Origin: Modestobacter versicolor
Lineage (GTDB): Bacteria; Actinomycetota; Actinomycetes; Mycobacteriales; Geodermatophilaceae
Direction of reading: 5' to 3'
Assembly: GCF_014195485.1 (NCBI RefSeq)
Contig: NZ_JACIBU010000001.1
Location: forward strand, 2,232,001 to 2,296,000
Length of the DNA: 64,000 bases
Made by a program: the position numbers and the translations under genes. This document shows positions 50,576 through 57,611 of the stretch, in pieces; the first letter of the stretch is position 1; every line of letters starts with the position of its first letter. Below the pieces are notes generated by a model. It was not told where the DNA came from and ran no database searches. It was given only the letters and a program-made list of their open reading frames with translations.

Positions 50576-50910
50576 GCGCTGCGTCCCCCAGTCAGCGCCT
50601 CCCGGGCGACCGGGGCCAGGCCGGGCAGCGACAGCACGCTGGCCAGCTCGACGGCCGACAGCCGGACCGGGACGACGTCGGCGCCCCAGCCGGTGGCCCG
50701 GCGGACGCGCGCGGTGGGTGCCGGCCAGACGACCTCGCGTGCCGCGGCCACGTGCAGCTCGGTGAGCACCTCGGCGAGGTGCACGGCGGCGACCGGGTGG
50801 ACCGGGGCGCCGTCGAGGGCGGCCTGCACGGCGCGCTCCACCTCCTGGCGGTCACCGGCGCTGAGCCAGTGCGGGACGAGGACGGCCTGCGCCGGGTCGT
50901 GGACGCTCAT
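50572..50910 (-). CDS. Protein of unknown function, 112 aa
   Basis: Starts MSVHDPAQAVLVPHWLSAGD. Mostly helical by appearance (RQEVERAVQAALDG, AAVHLAEVLTELHVAAAREV) with a short C-terminal strand-helix segment. Soluble, no cysteine, no recognised domain. ATGA overlap with the 252-aa gene indicates cotranslation, so the two products may interact. Confidence 0.7.
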   Translation of the reverse strand: MSVHDPAQAVLVPHWLSAGDRQEVERAVQAALDGAPVHPVAAVHLAEVLTELHVAAAREVVWPAPTARVRRATGWGADVVPVRLSAVELASVLSLPGLAPVAREALTGGRSA

Positions 50911-51090
50911 GCCCGGGCCGTCCGGCGGAGGGCGCCGGAGGTGCTCCGCGGGCCCGTCGGACGGCCGGTCGCCGCGAGGCGGCAGAGGCGGTCCGGTGCG
51001 GTCACAGGGAGGGTATCGGCAGGCCGGGGGCCCAGTGGACCCGTAGCGGCGCTCAATTGTGGGCTCGTCCCCCGGCCCCTGGACGACGAC

Positions 51091-51134
51091 GGCCCGCCCT
51101 CCTCGCCCGGTCGTGCCGGGGAGGAGGACGGGCC
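51091..51134 (-). terminator. Terminator downstream of the sigma-like gene
   Basis: Arms GGCCCGCCCTCCTC (51091-51104) and GAGGAGGACGGGCC (51121-51134) pair with one mismatch around a GC-rich loop. On the minus strand the hairpin is followed by GTCGTCGTCC, the same TCGTCGT tail seen after other terminators here. Confidence 0.7.
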
Positions 51135-51177
51135 TCGTGACGCGCTGGGACGGCCCCGCTGCGGGGGCCCGCCGCCG

Positions 51178-52317
51178 CTAGCCGGCGAGCTCGGCGAGCC
51201 GCTCCTTGAGGGCCTTCTCGGCGCGGTCGGCGTGCACGTTCATGTTGCGCACCGAGGTGCCCAGGTCGGCCGACAGCTGGGTCTTGGTCTGCCCGCCCCA
51301 GGTGGTGAGGTACCAGGTGGCCCAGCCCAGCACGTTCGGCTGGGCGGCCCGCTGGTCGCGGCGGGCGGTGGGGTCGGGGGCGCAGGCGGCGGTCAGTGCG
51401 TGGGAGAGCAGGGTCTGCTCCGCCTCGCCCATGATCTCGTCGGGCACCTCGGAGCTGTCCGGGAGCACGAACTCGACCGCGTCGGCCCCGCCGTCCAGCG
51501 ACTGCAGGTTCCGCAGCCCGTTGAGCGTCGCGACGGTCTGGGAGTTGCGGCGCAGCGTGGCGACGCTCTGCCCCATGTAGGCGGCGAGCTCCTTCTCGCT
51601 GGGCCGGCGCTGGTGCTCGGCGGTGAAGGCGGCGATGGCCTTCTGCTGCTTGTTCTCCGTGTCCGCGGCGGTGCGCCCGTAGGCGTTGCGGCCCAGGTCG
51701 TGCACCCACTTGGACAGCTGGGTGGCGAGGAAGGCGCCGAACGGGACGCCCTTGGACTCGTCGTAGTGCGAGACGGCCTTGAGCACCCACTCGGCGACCT
51801 GCTGGTCGATGTCGTCGTTGTCGGGCAGGTGCAGCCGGATCGTCGACATGTTGCGCTGCAGCCGCTTGAGGCTGACCCGGCAGTAGTGCCGGCACAGGTC
51901 GGCGAGGAACGCCGGCGGCAGGTCGCGCGGGGCGCGGCGGCGGACGCCGGCCTCCGGGCGCAGCCCGACGGTGGTGTAGCCCTCGGCGGCGCACCAGCCG
52001 CGGACGAGCGCGGCGAGCGTCTCGCCCGAGCCCGGCGCGCCGTCGACGCGGTACAGGCCGTCGCCCTCGTCGTAGGTGACCGTGACGCCGGCCGGCAGGG
52101 CGCGCCGGAAGGCGTCCAGCGGCAGCTCGCGGTCGGTGCGGAAGTGCACCCGGTCCAGCGGGGCGATGGGCGCGAGCGTCCAGCCCTCGGCCTCGGGGAT
52201 GCCCCCGAACACGAGCGGCTCGCGGAGGCGGCGCTCCTCGGCGGCGGCCTGGGCGGCAGCGCGCGGGGTCTGGTCGGCGGGGGCGATGGGCTGGGCGGCG
52301 AGGATGTTCTCGGACAC
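51178..52317 (-). CDS. Divergent sigma-70-like protein with long N-terminal extension
   Basis: A 379-aa protein. Residues ~165-215 (DDIDQQVAEWVLKAVSHYDE, then SKGVPFGAFLATQLSKWVHD, then LGRNAYGR) align by eye with sigma-70 region 2, where a typical factor reads AVDKFDPEKGFRFSTYA. Residues ~233-262 (RRPSEKELAAYMGQSVATLR) resemble region 3. The C-terminal LSADLGTSVRNMNVHADRAE plus KALKERL resembles the region 4.2 helix-turn-helix. The first ~160 residues are unlike known sigma domains. GTG 52317 has AGGAGG 5 nt upstream. It could be an alternative sigma factor or an RNA-polymerase-binding relative. Adjacent to the flagellar locus. Confidence 0.7.
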   Translation of the reverse strand: MSENILAAQPIAPADQTPRAAAQAAAEERRLREPLVFGGIPEAEGWTLAPIAPLDRVHFRTDRELPLDAFRRALPAGVTVTYDEGDGLYRVDGAPGSGETLAALVRGWCAAEGYTTVGLRPEAGVRRRAPRDLPPAFLADLCRHYCRVSLKRLQRNMSTIRLHLPDNDDIDQQVAEWVLKAVSHYDESKGVPFGAFLATQLSKWVHDLGRNAYGRTAADTENKQQKAIAAFTAEHQRRPSEKELAAYMGQSVATLRRNSQTVATLNGLRNLQSLDGGADAVEFVLPDSSEVPDEIMGEAEQTLLSHALTAACAPDPTARRDQRAAQPNVLGWATWYLTTWGGQTKTQLSADLGTSVRNMNVHADRAEKALKERLAELAG

Positions 52318-52416
52318 CGGTCCTCCTGGGGGAAGTGCAGGTGGGCGGAGTGGGCGTGCGGGGTGCCGGGGGGCCGGCGGGCAGCTGCGGGTCAGGGCAC
52401 CCGGGCTGCCGGTGCC

Positions 52417-52986
52417 TCAGACGAGGGCGGCGACGGGGGTCTCGCGGACGACGCCGGAGGGCGTGCGCGGCGAGGGGATGCGCGGGGCCGGGACGCGCGG
52501 CGCGGGGGTGCGCGGGCGGGGCGTCTCGGCGGCCTCGAGGACACCGGCGGCAGCGGCGCGCTCGGCCTCGCTGGGCTCGCCGACGTAGACCGGCATGTAG
52601 TCGTACAGGTCGGTGAACAGACCGTCGACGAAGGCGTAGGCGGCCTGGGCCTGGTCGGAGAACTTGGCGATCAGCTCGCGGGGGCCCAGCTCGACGCCGA
52701 CCGTCACGCGGACCACCCGGTCGTCACCGCTCAGCCCGGTGAGGGCGAAGGGGACGGTGTCGTGCCGGGTGGCCAGCGCGGCGAGCGCGGCGAGGCAGCG
52801 GCGGGTCGAGGACCGGCGCGGCCGGAGCTGCACGTGGACGACGACGGTCTCGGGGTACACCGACGCGGGGCACACCGGCTCGAGGGCGTCGACGGCCGCG
52901 AGGTGCTGCAGCTCGTCGTTGCCGGACGTGTCGACGCGGAGGTTCACACCGGTGGCCGACTCGAGTGCGCGTGCGCTGAGTTCCAT
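52417..52986 (-). CDS. Protein of unknown function with basic Pro-rich tail, 189 aa
   Basis: Starts MELSARALESATGVNLRVDT at ATG 52986 with AGGGGGAG about 8 nt upstream. A mixed alpha/beta domain of ~140 residues (ETVVVHVQLRPRRSSTRRCL, DDRVVRVTVGVELGPRELIA, SDQAQAAYAFVDGLFTDLYD) is followed by a tail with PRTPAPRVPAPRIPSPRTP repeats, likely disordered. No family recognised. It precedes the sigma-like gene by 99 bp on the same strand, so the two may share a transcript and this protein may be its partner or antagonist. Confidence 0.75.
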   Translation of the reverse strand: MELSARALESATGVNLRVDTSGNDELQHLAAVDALEPVCPASVYPETVVVHVQLRPRRSSTRRCLAALAALATRHDTVPFALTGLSGDDRVVRVTVGVELGPRELIAKFSDQAQAAYAFVDGLFTDLYDYMPVYVGEPSEAERAAAAGVLEAAETPRPRTPAPRVPAPRIPSPRTPSGVVRETPVAALV

Positions 52987-52991
52987 GTTCG

Positions 52992-53023
52992 TCTCCCCCT
53001 GTAACCGTGGCGCTGTGGGGAGA
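52992..53023 (-). promoter_or_regulatory. Hairpin occluding the ribosome site of the 189-aa gene
   Basis: On the minus strand TCTCCCC (53023-53017) can pair with GGGGAGA (52998-52992), which contains the ribosome-binding AGGGGGAG. The loop side carries TTACAGGGGGA, similar to CsrA target sequence. Initiation may therefore be controlled by structure or by CsrA. Confidence 0.4.
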
Positions 53024-53045
53024 GACTTGCGCACTAACGAAGGTG

Positions 53046-53073
53046 CCAACGGCGAGACTCGCCGTCCTGTGAC
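53046..53073 (-). promoter_or_regulatory. Tentative sigma-28-type promoter for the 189-aa/sigma-like genes
   Basis: On the minus strand GTCAC (53073-53069), 15 nt, then GCCGTTGG (53053-53046). The -10 element is identical to that of the first flagellin promoter (57538-57545) and the spacing agrees, but the -35 element is weak. The predicted start is about 50 nt from the ATG at 52986. Confidence 0.35.
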
Positions 53074-53114
53074 TAGTGAGGCGTACGAGTCGAGCGGTTA
53101 TTGAGCCGTATCAG

Positions 53115-53378
53115 TCACGGTGTTGTCACATCTTGCTGAGGAGCGGGGTCGGACGCTGGTGCGAATGCTGCCAAGGCGCCCAGCGCGTCGGCAGCCACCT
53201 CGGCAGCGAGGCTGTTGGCCTCGGCGATCTGCCGGTAGACCTCCTCGCGGTGGATGGTCACCTCGCGGGGGGCCTTGAAGCCCAGCCGCACGGTGCCACC
53301 GCGGACCTCGACGACGTAGACCTCGATGTCCTCGCCGATCCGGATGCTCTCGCCGACGCTGCGGGTGAGTGTGAGCAC
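53115..53378 (-). CDS. csrA: Carbon storage regulator CsrA
   Basis: An 87-aa RNA-binding protein. Residues 1-~55 are the CsrA fold: VLTLTRSVGESIRIGEDIEV, VRLGFKAPREVTIHREEVYR, with the RNA-contacting Leu4-Arg6 and RxxVxxHREE parts intact. An Ala-rich tail of ~30 residues is longer than in the 61-aa E. coli protein. GTG at 53378 has GGAGGGG 6 nt upstream. CsrA dimers bind GGA in hairpin loops and block ribosome access; in Bacillus the target is the flagellin mRNA. Suitable hairpins occur before all three flagellin genes here. fliW, its usual antagonist gene, is not adjacent. Confidence 0.93.
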   Translation of the reverse strand: MLTLTRSVGESIRIGEDIEVYVVEVRGGTVRLGFKAPREVTIHREEVYRQIAEANSLAAEVAADALGALAAFAPASDPAPQQDVTTP

Positions 53379-53484
53379 TGGTACCCCTCCATGGGTTCGT
53401 GTGAGCCGTCCGTGGCATCGCCCCGCCCGGTGGCGGGGCCGGTGCGGGTCCACCCGGGTGGACCCGCCCCTGCTCTTCCTTCTC

Positions 53485-53515
53485 GGCAGGAGGGGCCCGG
53501 AATCGGGCCCCCTGC
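53485..53515 (-). terminator. Hairpin between flgL and csrA
   Basis: GGCAGGAGGGGCCCG and CGGGCCCCCTGCC pair with a small bulge around GAAT, just past the flgL stop. It would end or attenuate the flgN-flgK-flgL transcript before csrA. Confidence 0.55.
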
Positions 53516-53522
53516 CGGCTGG

Positions 53523-54455
53523 TCAGCGCAGGAAGTCCAGCAGCGTCGGCTGGATCGCCTTCGCGGTGGCCCCCAGGGCCGCCTCGTAGCCGGTCTGCTG
53601 CATCTGCAGGTTCATGATCGTCTTGGCCAGGTCGACGTTCTCGATGTCGGCTGACCTGCTGGTGAGCGTCAGCTGGAGGTCGGCGTTGACCTGCTTGGCC
53701 GTCTCCATCCGGTTGGTCCGGGTGCCGATGTCGGTGGCCGCCTTCAGCATGCCGCCGAGCGCGGCGTCCAGCGCGGTCATGTCCGCGGCCAGCTTGGCCG
53801 GGTCGTTGACCACGTGGTCGGCGATGTCCCCGACGATCTGGAACAGGTCCCGGGTGACCGGGGTGACGCCCGCCGCGCTGGTGACCCCGAACGCCTCCAG
53901 CCCGGTGATGTCCACCCGGATGGTGTCGCCCTCGGCGACCTGCCGGTTGACCATGACCGTCGTGTCCAGCGGTCCGGCGGGCGCCCGGAACCCGACGTAC
54001 GCGCCGGTGGCCGGGTCGTAGGCCGTGGTGCCGCTGGTGACGCCGCCGAAGACCGGGTGCCCCTGCACCTGGGTGTTCGCCAGGCCGAGGAGGCTCTCGC
54101 GGATGCCGCGGACCTCGGTCGCGATGGCCGAGCGCGCGGCCTCAGACAGCGCACCGTCGTTGGACCCGGTCAGCGCCCGGTCCTTGACCGTGTGGACCTG
54201 GGCGATCATGTTCTGCAGCGTCGAGTCGGTGATGTTCAGGACGCCGAGCCCGTCGGAGATGTTGCGCGCGTGCTGCGTCGCGCCGGCGATCTCCTGCCGG
54301 GTCTGCATCGCCGCGTTCGTCCCCGTCGGGTCGTCCGAGGGCTTGTTGATCGTCCGGCCCGAGGTCAGCTGCTGCTGCAGTTTGCTGATCGCGGCGAGGT
54401 TCTGGTTCAGCCCCTGCAGGCTGGTGGTGGCGACCGAGCGCTGGGTGATCCGCAT
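53523..54455 (-). CDS. flgL: Flagellar hook-associated protein 3 (hook-filament junction)
   Basis: A 310-aa junction protein between hook and filament. The N-terminal helix resembles flagellin (MRITQRSVATTSLQGLNQNL, then LQQQLTSGRTINKPSDDP) and the C-terminal helix ends SADIENVDLAKTIMNLQMQQ, then TGYEAALGATAKAIQPTLLD, the canonical FlgL pattern. It lies 4 bp after flgK. It is exported by the flagellar type III system and polymerises at the distal hook before the filament. Confidence 0.95.
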   Translation of the reverse strand: MRITQRSVATTSLQGLNQNLAAISKLQQQLTSGRTINKPSDDPTGTNAAMQTRQEIAGATQHARNISDGLGVLNITDSTLQNMIAQVHTVKDRALTGSNDGALSEAARSAIATEVRGIRESLLGLANTQVQGHPVFGGVTSGTTAYDPATGAYVGFRAPAGPLDTTVMVNRQVAEGDTIRVDITGLEAFGVTSAAGVTPVTRDLFQIVGDIADHVVNDPAKLAADMTALDAALGGMLKAATDIGTRTNRMETAKQVNADLQLTLTSRSADIENVDLAKTIMNLQMQQTGYEAALGATAKAIQPTLLDFLR

Positions 54456-54459
54456 CAGG

Positions 54460-55890
54460 TCACAGCCCCACTCGGCCGGTGCGGTTGATCAGCACGTCGA
54501 GGGTCTCGTCGATCGTGGTGATCATGCGGGCCGCCGCGGAGTACGCGTGCTGGAACTGCAGCATGTTCGTCATCTCCTCGTCGAGGTTCACCCCGGAGAC
54601 CGACTCGCGGGAGGCGTCGACCTGGCTGGCGATCACCGTCTGGGTCTGCAGGCTGCTGGTGGCCACCGACGCCTCGACGCCGAGCGACACGATCAGCTGC
54701 CGGTACACCGTCGCGGCACCGCCGCTGGCGTTCTGCAGCTTGCTGATGGCCGCCGCGTTGCTGCCGTCCGAGGTCGGCCCCGGTCCGACGGCCGCCGCGG
54801 CGAGCTTGGCGGGGTCGGTGATCCGCAGCGTGAGGTTGCCCGCCGTGATGGCCGTGGTGCTGACCGGCAGCGTGCCGGAACCGTCGTCGAACATCGCCTC
54901 GCCGGCGACGCCCTTCTTGTCGTAGCCGGCCTGGTGGGCGGTGTTGAACTCGACGGCGATCTGCTGGGCGACGGCGTCCAGCTGGCCCTGGAAGCGCGGG
55001 ATCGTGTCGGTGAGGGCGGTGATCTTCCCGCCGGCGGTGCCACCGACGGCGACCGGCGTGCCGCCCGGGTCGGTCACGAAGCGAGGCTTGTCGGTGCCGG
55101 CGCCCGCCAGGTCGAGGCTGCCGAGGACCTTCAGGCCGGTGGTCGAACCACCGGAGACCAGCGTCGAGCCGGCGACGACCACGTTCACCTGGCCGAAGTC
55201 ACCCGGGGACGAGGTGGCGCCGATGGCGGCCGACAGCTCGAGCACCAGCCCGTCGCGCTTGTCGGCCAGCTCGTTCACCGGCAGGCCGGCCTGGGTGGCC
55301 CGCTTGATCGCGGTGTTCAGGCCGGCGATGGAGGCGGCCTTGGCGTTCACGTCCTGGGCGAGGGAGGTCAGGCTGTCCCGCGTCTGGGTCCACTGCTTGT
55401 CCAGGTTGGTGCTGGTGGTCCGCAGCTCGGCGACCAGGCTGGCGGTCGACTGCAGCACCGCAGTGCGCGCGCCGTCGGTGGTCTGGTCGTTCGGGTGGTT
55501 CGCGACGTCGCTCCAGGCCGAGAACACGGCGGTCAGCTTGGCCTGGATGCCCGTCGTCCCCGGCTCTCGGAACGCCTGCTCGATCTGCGCCAGGGTGTCG
55601 TCGGCGACGGTGAGCCGGGCGGTCGCCCCGCCCTCGGTCTGGGCGCGGCCCTCGAGGAAGGCGTCCCGGATCCGGATGACCTGGTCGGCGTTGACCCCCC
55701 CGCCGACCTGGTCGCTGATGGCGTACAGCGCCGGGACGGCGTTGCCACCGACCGACTGCAGCTCGGCCCGCTGCCGCGAGTAGCCGACCGTGTTGACGTT
55801 GGCGATGTTCTGACCGGTGACGTCCATGCCGCGCTGCTGCGCCCAGAGCGCGGTGCGGGCGGTGTTCAGGCCACCGAAGGTCGAGCTCAC
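54460..55890 (-). CDS. flgK: Flagellar hook-associated protein 1
   Basis: A 476-aa protein. It starts VSSTFGGLNTARTALWAQQR, followed by the rod/hook family signature GQNIANVNTVGYSRQRAEL. The C-terminus SGVNLDEEMTNMLQFQHAYS, then AAARMITTIDETLDVLINRT is diagnostic for FlgK. GTG at 55890 overlaps the flgN stop by 4 bp. FlgK forms the hook side of the hook-filament junction. The long upstream continuation of the frame overlaps flgN and fliA and is not coding. Confidence 0.96.
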   Translation of the reverse strand: MSSTFGGLNTARTALWAQQRGMDVTGQNIANVNTVGYSRQRAELQSVGGNAVPALYAISDQVGGGVNADQVIRIRDAFLEGRAQTEGGATARLTVADDTLAQIEQAFREPGTTGIQAKLTAVFSAWSDVANHPNDQTTDGARTAVLQSTASLVAELRTTSTNLDKQWTQTRDSLTSLAQDVNAKAASIAGLNTAIKRATQAGLPVNELADKRDGLVLELSAAIGATSSPGDFGQVNVVVAGSTLVSGGSTTGLKVLGSLDLAGAGTDKPRFVTDPGGTPVAVGGTAGGKITALTDTIPRFQGQLDAVAQQIAVEFNTAHQAGYDKKGVAGEAMFDDGSGTLPVSTTAITAGNLTLRITDPAKLAAAAVGPGPTSDGSNAAAISKLQNASGGAATVYRQLIVSLGVEASVATSSLQTQTVIASQVDASRESVSGVNLDEEMTNMLQFQHAYSAAARMITTIDETLDVLINRTGRVGL

Positions 55891-56375
55891 AGGGCACCGT
55901 CCAGGGTGACGGAGCGGTAGGCGTTGCCCGAGGCCCGGCCGCTCTGGGTGTAGGTGCCGGCCGTGGCGGCCGGCTGCGAGGAGGTCAGGGCGTCGTTGAT
56001 GACGGCCAGGCCGCTCTCGATGAGCTCCTTGTTGGCGTCGGAGAGGCCGCGCAGCTCGGTGACGAGCACGAGCAGCGCCTCGTGGTGCTTGGCGTAGAGG
56101 TCGTTCCACGGCGCCGGCGCGGAGTCCGCGAGCTGGCGGAGGGAGGGGTTGGCGTCGAGCCCGAGGCGACCGGCGATCTGCTCGGTGGCCGCAGCGCGCT
56201 CGACCTCGAGGGTGCGCAGCTGCTCCAGGACCACCTCGATCTCGTGCGCGATCCGAGCCAGCCACCGGCTCTTGCCGGTGAGGATCAGGTACTGCTTCTC
56301 CTCGGCCTTGAACAGCAGGAGGTCGAGCAGTTCCTGCTCCCGCCAGAGCAACGTCGACAGGTGCTGGTGGTCCAT
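55887..56375 (-). CDS. flgN: FlgN-like flagellar export chaperone
   Basis: A ~162-aa, mostly helical protein: MDHQHLSTLLWREQELLDLL, YLILTGKSRWLARIAHEIEV, and a central coiled coil ending IESGLAVINDALTSS. Helical character, size and position immediately before flgK fit FlgN, the chaperone that escorts FlgK and FlgL to the export gate. Sequence identity in this family is always low, so position carries much of the call. First gene of the flgN-flgK-flgL run; divergent from fliA with 189 bp between. Confidence 0.85.
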   Translation of the reverse strand: MDHQHLSTLLWREQELLDLLLFKAEEKQYLILTGKSRWLARIAHEIEVVLEQLRTLEVERAAATEQIAGRLGLDANPSLRQLADSAPAPWNDLYAKHHEALLVLVTELRGLSDANKELIESGLAVINDALTSSQPAATAGTYTQSGRASGNAYRSVTLDGAL

Positions 56376-56412
56376 GCCGGCCGCCTTTCCGTCGTCGTGT
56401 GCAGCCCGTCGT

Positions 56413-56428
56413 GCGGGCCTCGGCCCGC
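56413..56428. promoter_or_regulatory. Inverted repeat between flgN and fliA
   Basis: GCGGGCC-TC-GGCCCGC, perfect 7-bp arms, about 38 bp upstream of flgN and 136 bp upstream of fliA in the divergent promoter region. Could be an operator for early flagellar control; no regulator can be named. Confidence 0.35.
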
Positions 56429-56564
56429 CGGGGTCCGGCGAGCGCTGTCGATCTCCCATCGGCACGGCGCGGCGCCCGATCAAGCCGAGAGGCCCAGGGG
56501 GCTCGCCGAAGATTCTCCGGCGCCGACGGTCCGGTGCGGGCCGGAACCCGCCGAGACAGGGGGT

Positions 56565-57497
56565 GTGACCCCAGCGAGCCCCGCCGTGAGTGAGCGCCGA
56601 CAGCCCGACGTCGACGCGCTGGTGACCACCCATCTCCCGCTGGCCCAGTTCGCGGTGAACGCGGTGGCATCCCGCATCTCCCTGCCCAGCCACGTGAGCC
56701 GCGACGACCTGCTGTCCTGCGCGAGCGTCGCGCTGGTCGAGGTCGCCCGCCGGTTCGACCCGACCGCCGGCGCCAGCTTCGCCACCTACGCACTCCCGCG
56801 CCTGCAGGGGGCCGTGCTGGACGAGCTGCGCTCCGGTGACTGGGCCAGCCGCTCGGTCCGCGCCGCCGCCCGGCGGACCGACGCCGCCACCGACGCGCTC
56901 ACCATCACGCTGGGGCGCCCGCCGACGAAGGAGGAGCTGGCGGCCAGCCTCGGCGTCGCGCGCTCGGAGCTCGACTCGCTCCAGATCGACGTCCACCGGG
57001 CCGTGATGGTGAGCATCGACGCCGAGACGGGTGCCGACGGCGGGTCGCTCGACCTGCCCGACGCCGGCGACTCCCCGGAGCGGGCGCTGCTGCGCAGCGA
57101 GCGGGTCCGGCACCTGCACGAGGCGATCCGGGCCCTGCCCGACCGGCTCGACGAGGTCGTGGAGCGCAACTTCTTCGGCGACGAGTCGCTGACCGACATC
57201 GCCGACTCCCTCGGCGTCACGCTCTCCCGGGTCTCCCAGATGCGCGCCCGCGCGCTGACCCTGCTGCACGCGGCGATGAGCGAGGTGTGGGACGGCACCG
57301 CGGTGCCGGCCGACGGTGGGGTGCGCGCCCGCAACCAGCAGCGCGCCTACATCGACCGGGTCGCCGCCCGCCAGCTCGCCGGCCGCAGCCCCGTGCCCGC
57401 CGCCGTCCCCCCGCCGTTCCCGGTGCCGCAGCCCCGACCGCGCCCGCGGCACGGCTGGCAGCTCCCGGAGCGGAAGGCCGCCGCGCAGACCGCCTGA
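56565..57497 (+). CDS. fliA: RNA polymerase sigma factor, FliA/WhiG (sigma-28) family
   Basis: A ~310-aa group 3 sigma factor. Region 2 is DDLLSCASVALVEVARRFDP, then TAGASFATYALPRLQGAVLD, ELRSGDWASRSVR. Region 3 is LGRPPTKEELAASLGVARSE. Region 4 is ALPDRLDEVVERNFFGDESL, then TDIADSLGVTLSRVSQMRAR. A ~70-residue Pro/Arg-rich tail after region 4 is unusual. GTG 56565 lies next to an AGGGGG stretch. Family and location (between flgN and the flagellins) mark it as the flagellar sigma factor; matching promoters precede all three flagellins. Confidence 0.92.
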   Translation: MTPASPAVSERRQPDVDALVTTHLPLAQFAVNAVASRISLPSHVSRDDLLSCASVALVEVARRFDPTAGASFATYALPRLQGAVLDELRSGDWASRSVRAAARRTDAATDALTITLGRPPTKEELAASLGVARSELDSLQIDVHRAVMVSIDAETGADGGSLDLPDAGDSPERALLRSERVRHLHEAIRALPDRLDEVVERNFFGDESLTDIADSLGVTLSRVSQMRARALTLLHAAMSEVWDGTAVPADGGVRARNQQRAYIDRVAARQLAGRSPVPAAVPPPFPVPQPRPRPRHGWQLPERKAAAQTA

Positions 57498-57516
57498 GGC
57501 CTCCTTCCCGGTTCGG

Positions 57517-57545
57517 GTTGACACCGGGCCTCTTGGAGCCGTTGG
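57517..57545 (+). promoter_or_regulatory. Sigma-28-type promoter of flagellin gene 1
   Basis: GTTGAC (57517-57522), 15 nt, GCCGTTGG (57538-57545). The -10 element and spacing match the other two flagellin promoters; the -35 element differs more (TTGAC versus TCAAG), so strength or specificity may differ. Confidence 0.65.
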
Positions 57546-57555
57546 AGAGACCGGT

Positions 57556-57577
57556 CCCACCGCACGGACGCGGTGGG
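57556..57577 (+). promoter_or_regulatory. CsrA-type leader hairpin, flagellin gene 1
   Basis: Stem CCCACCGC/GCGGTGGG (8 bp, perfect) with the hexaloop ACGGAC. ACGGA in a loop is the classic CsrA-binding feature. A second ACGGAGG overlaps the ribosome site at 57599-57605, giving the two-site arrangement used for translational repression. Confidence 0.72.
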
Positions 57578-57611
57578 CGAAGTCCCCGCCAACGGTCCAC
57601 GGAGGGCCCGT

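Noticed and set aside
52417-52986. The 189-aa gene as the missing fliW
   Set aside because: Size, Pro-rich tail and sequence do not fit FliW, whose conserved core is not visible here.
56511-56540. ATCAAG followed by GCCGAAGA upstream of fliA as an autoregulatory sigma-28 promoter
   Set aside because: The spacing is 20 nt instead of 15, outside what the flagellin promoters show.
54460-56793. 777-residue extension of FlgK
   Set aside because: The extra N-terminal part overlaps flgN and fliA and is low complexity; the GTG at 55890 starts exactly at the conserved FlgK N-terminus.
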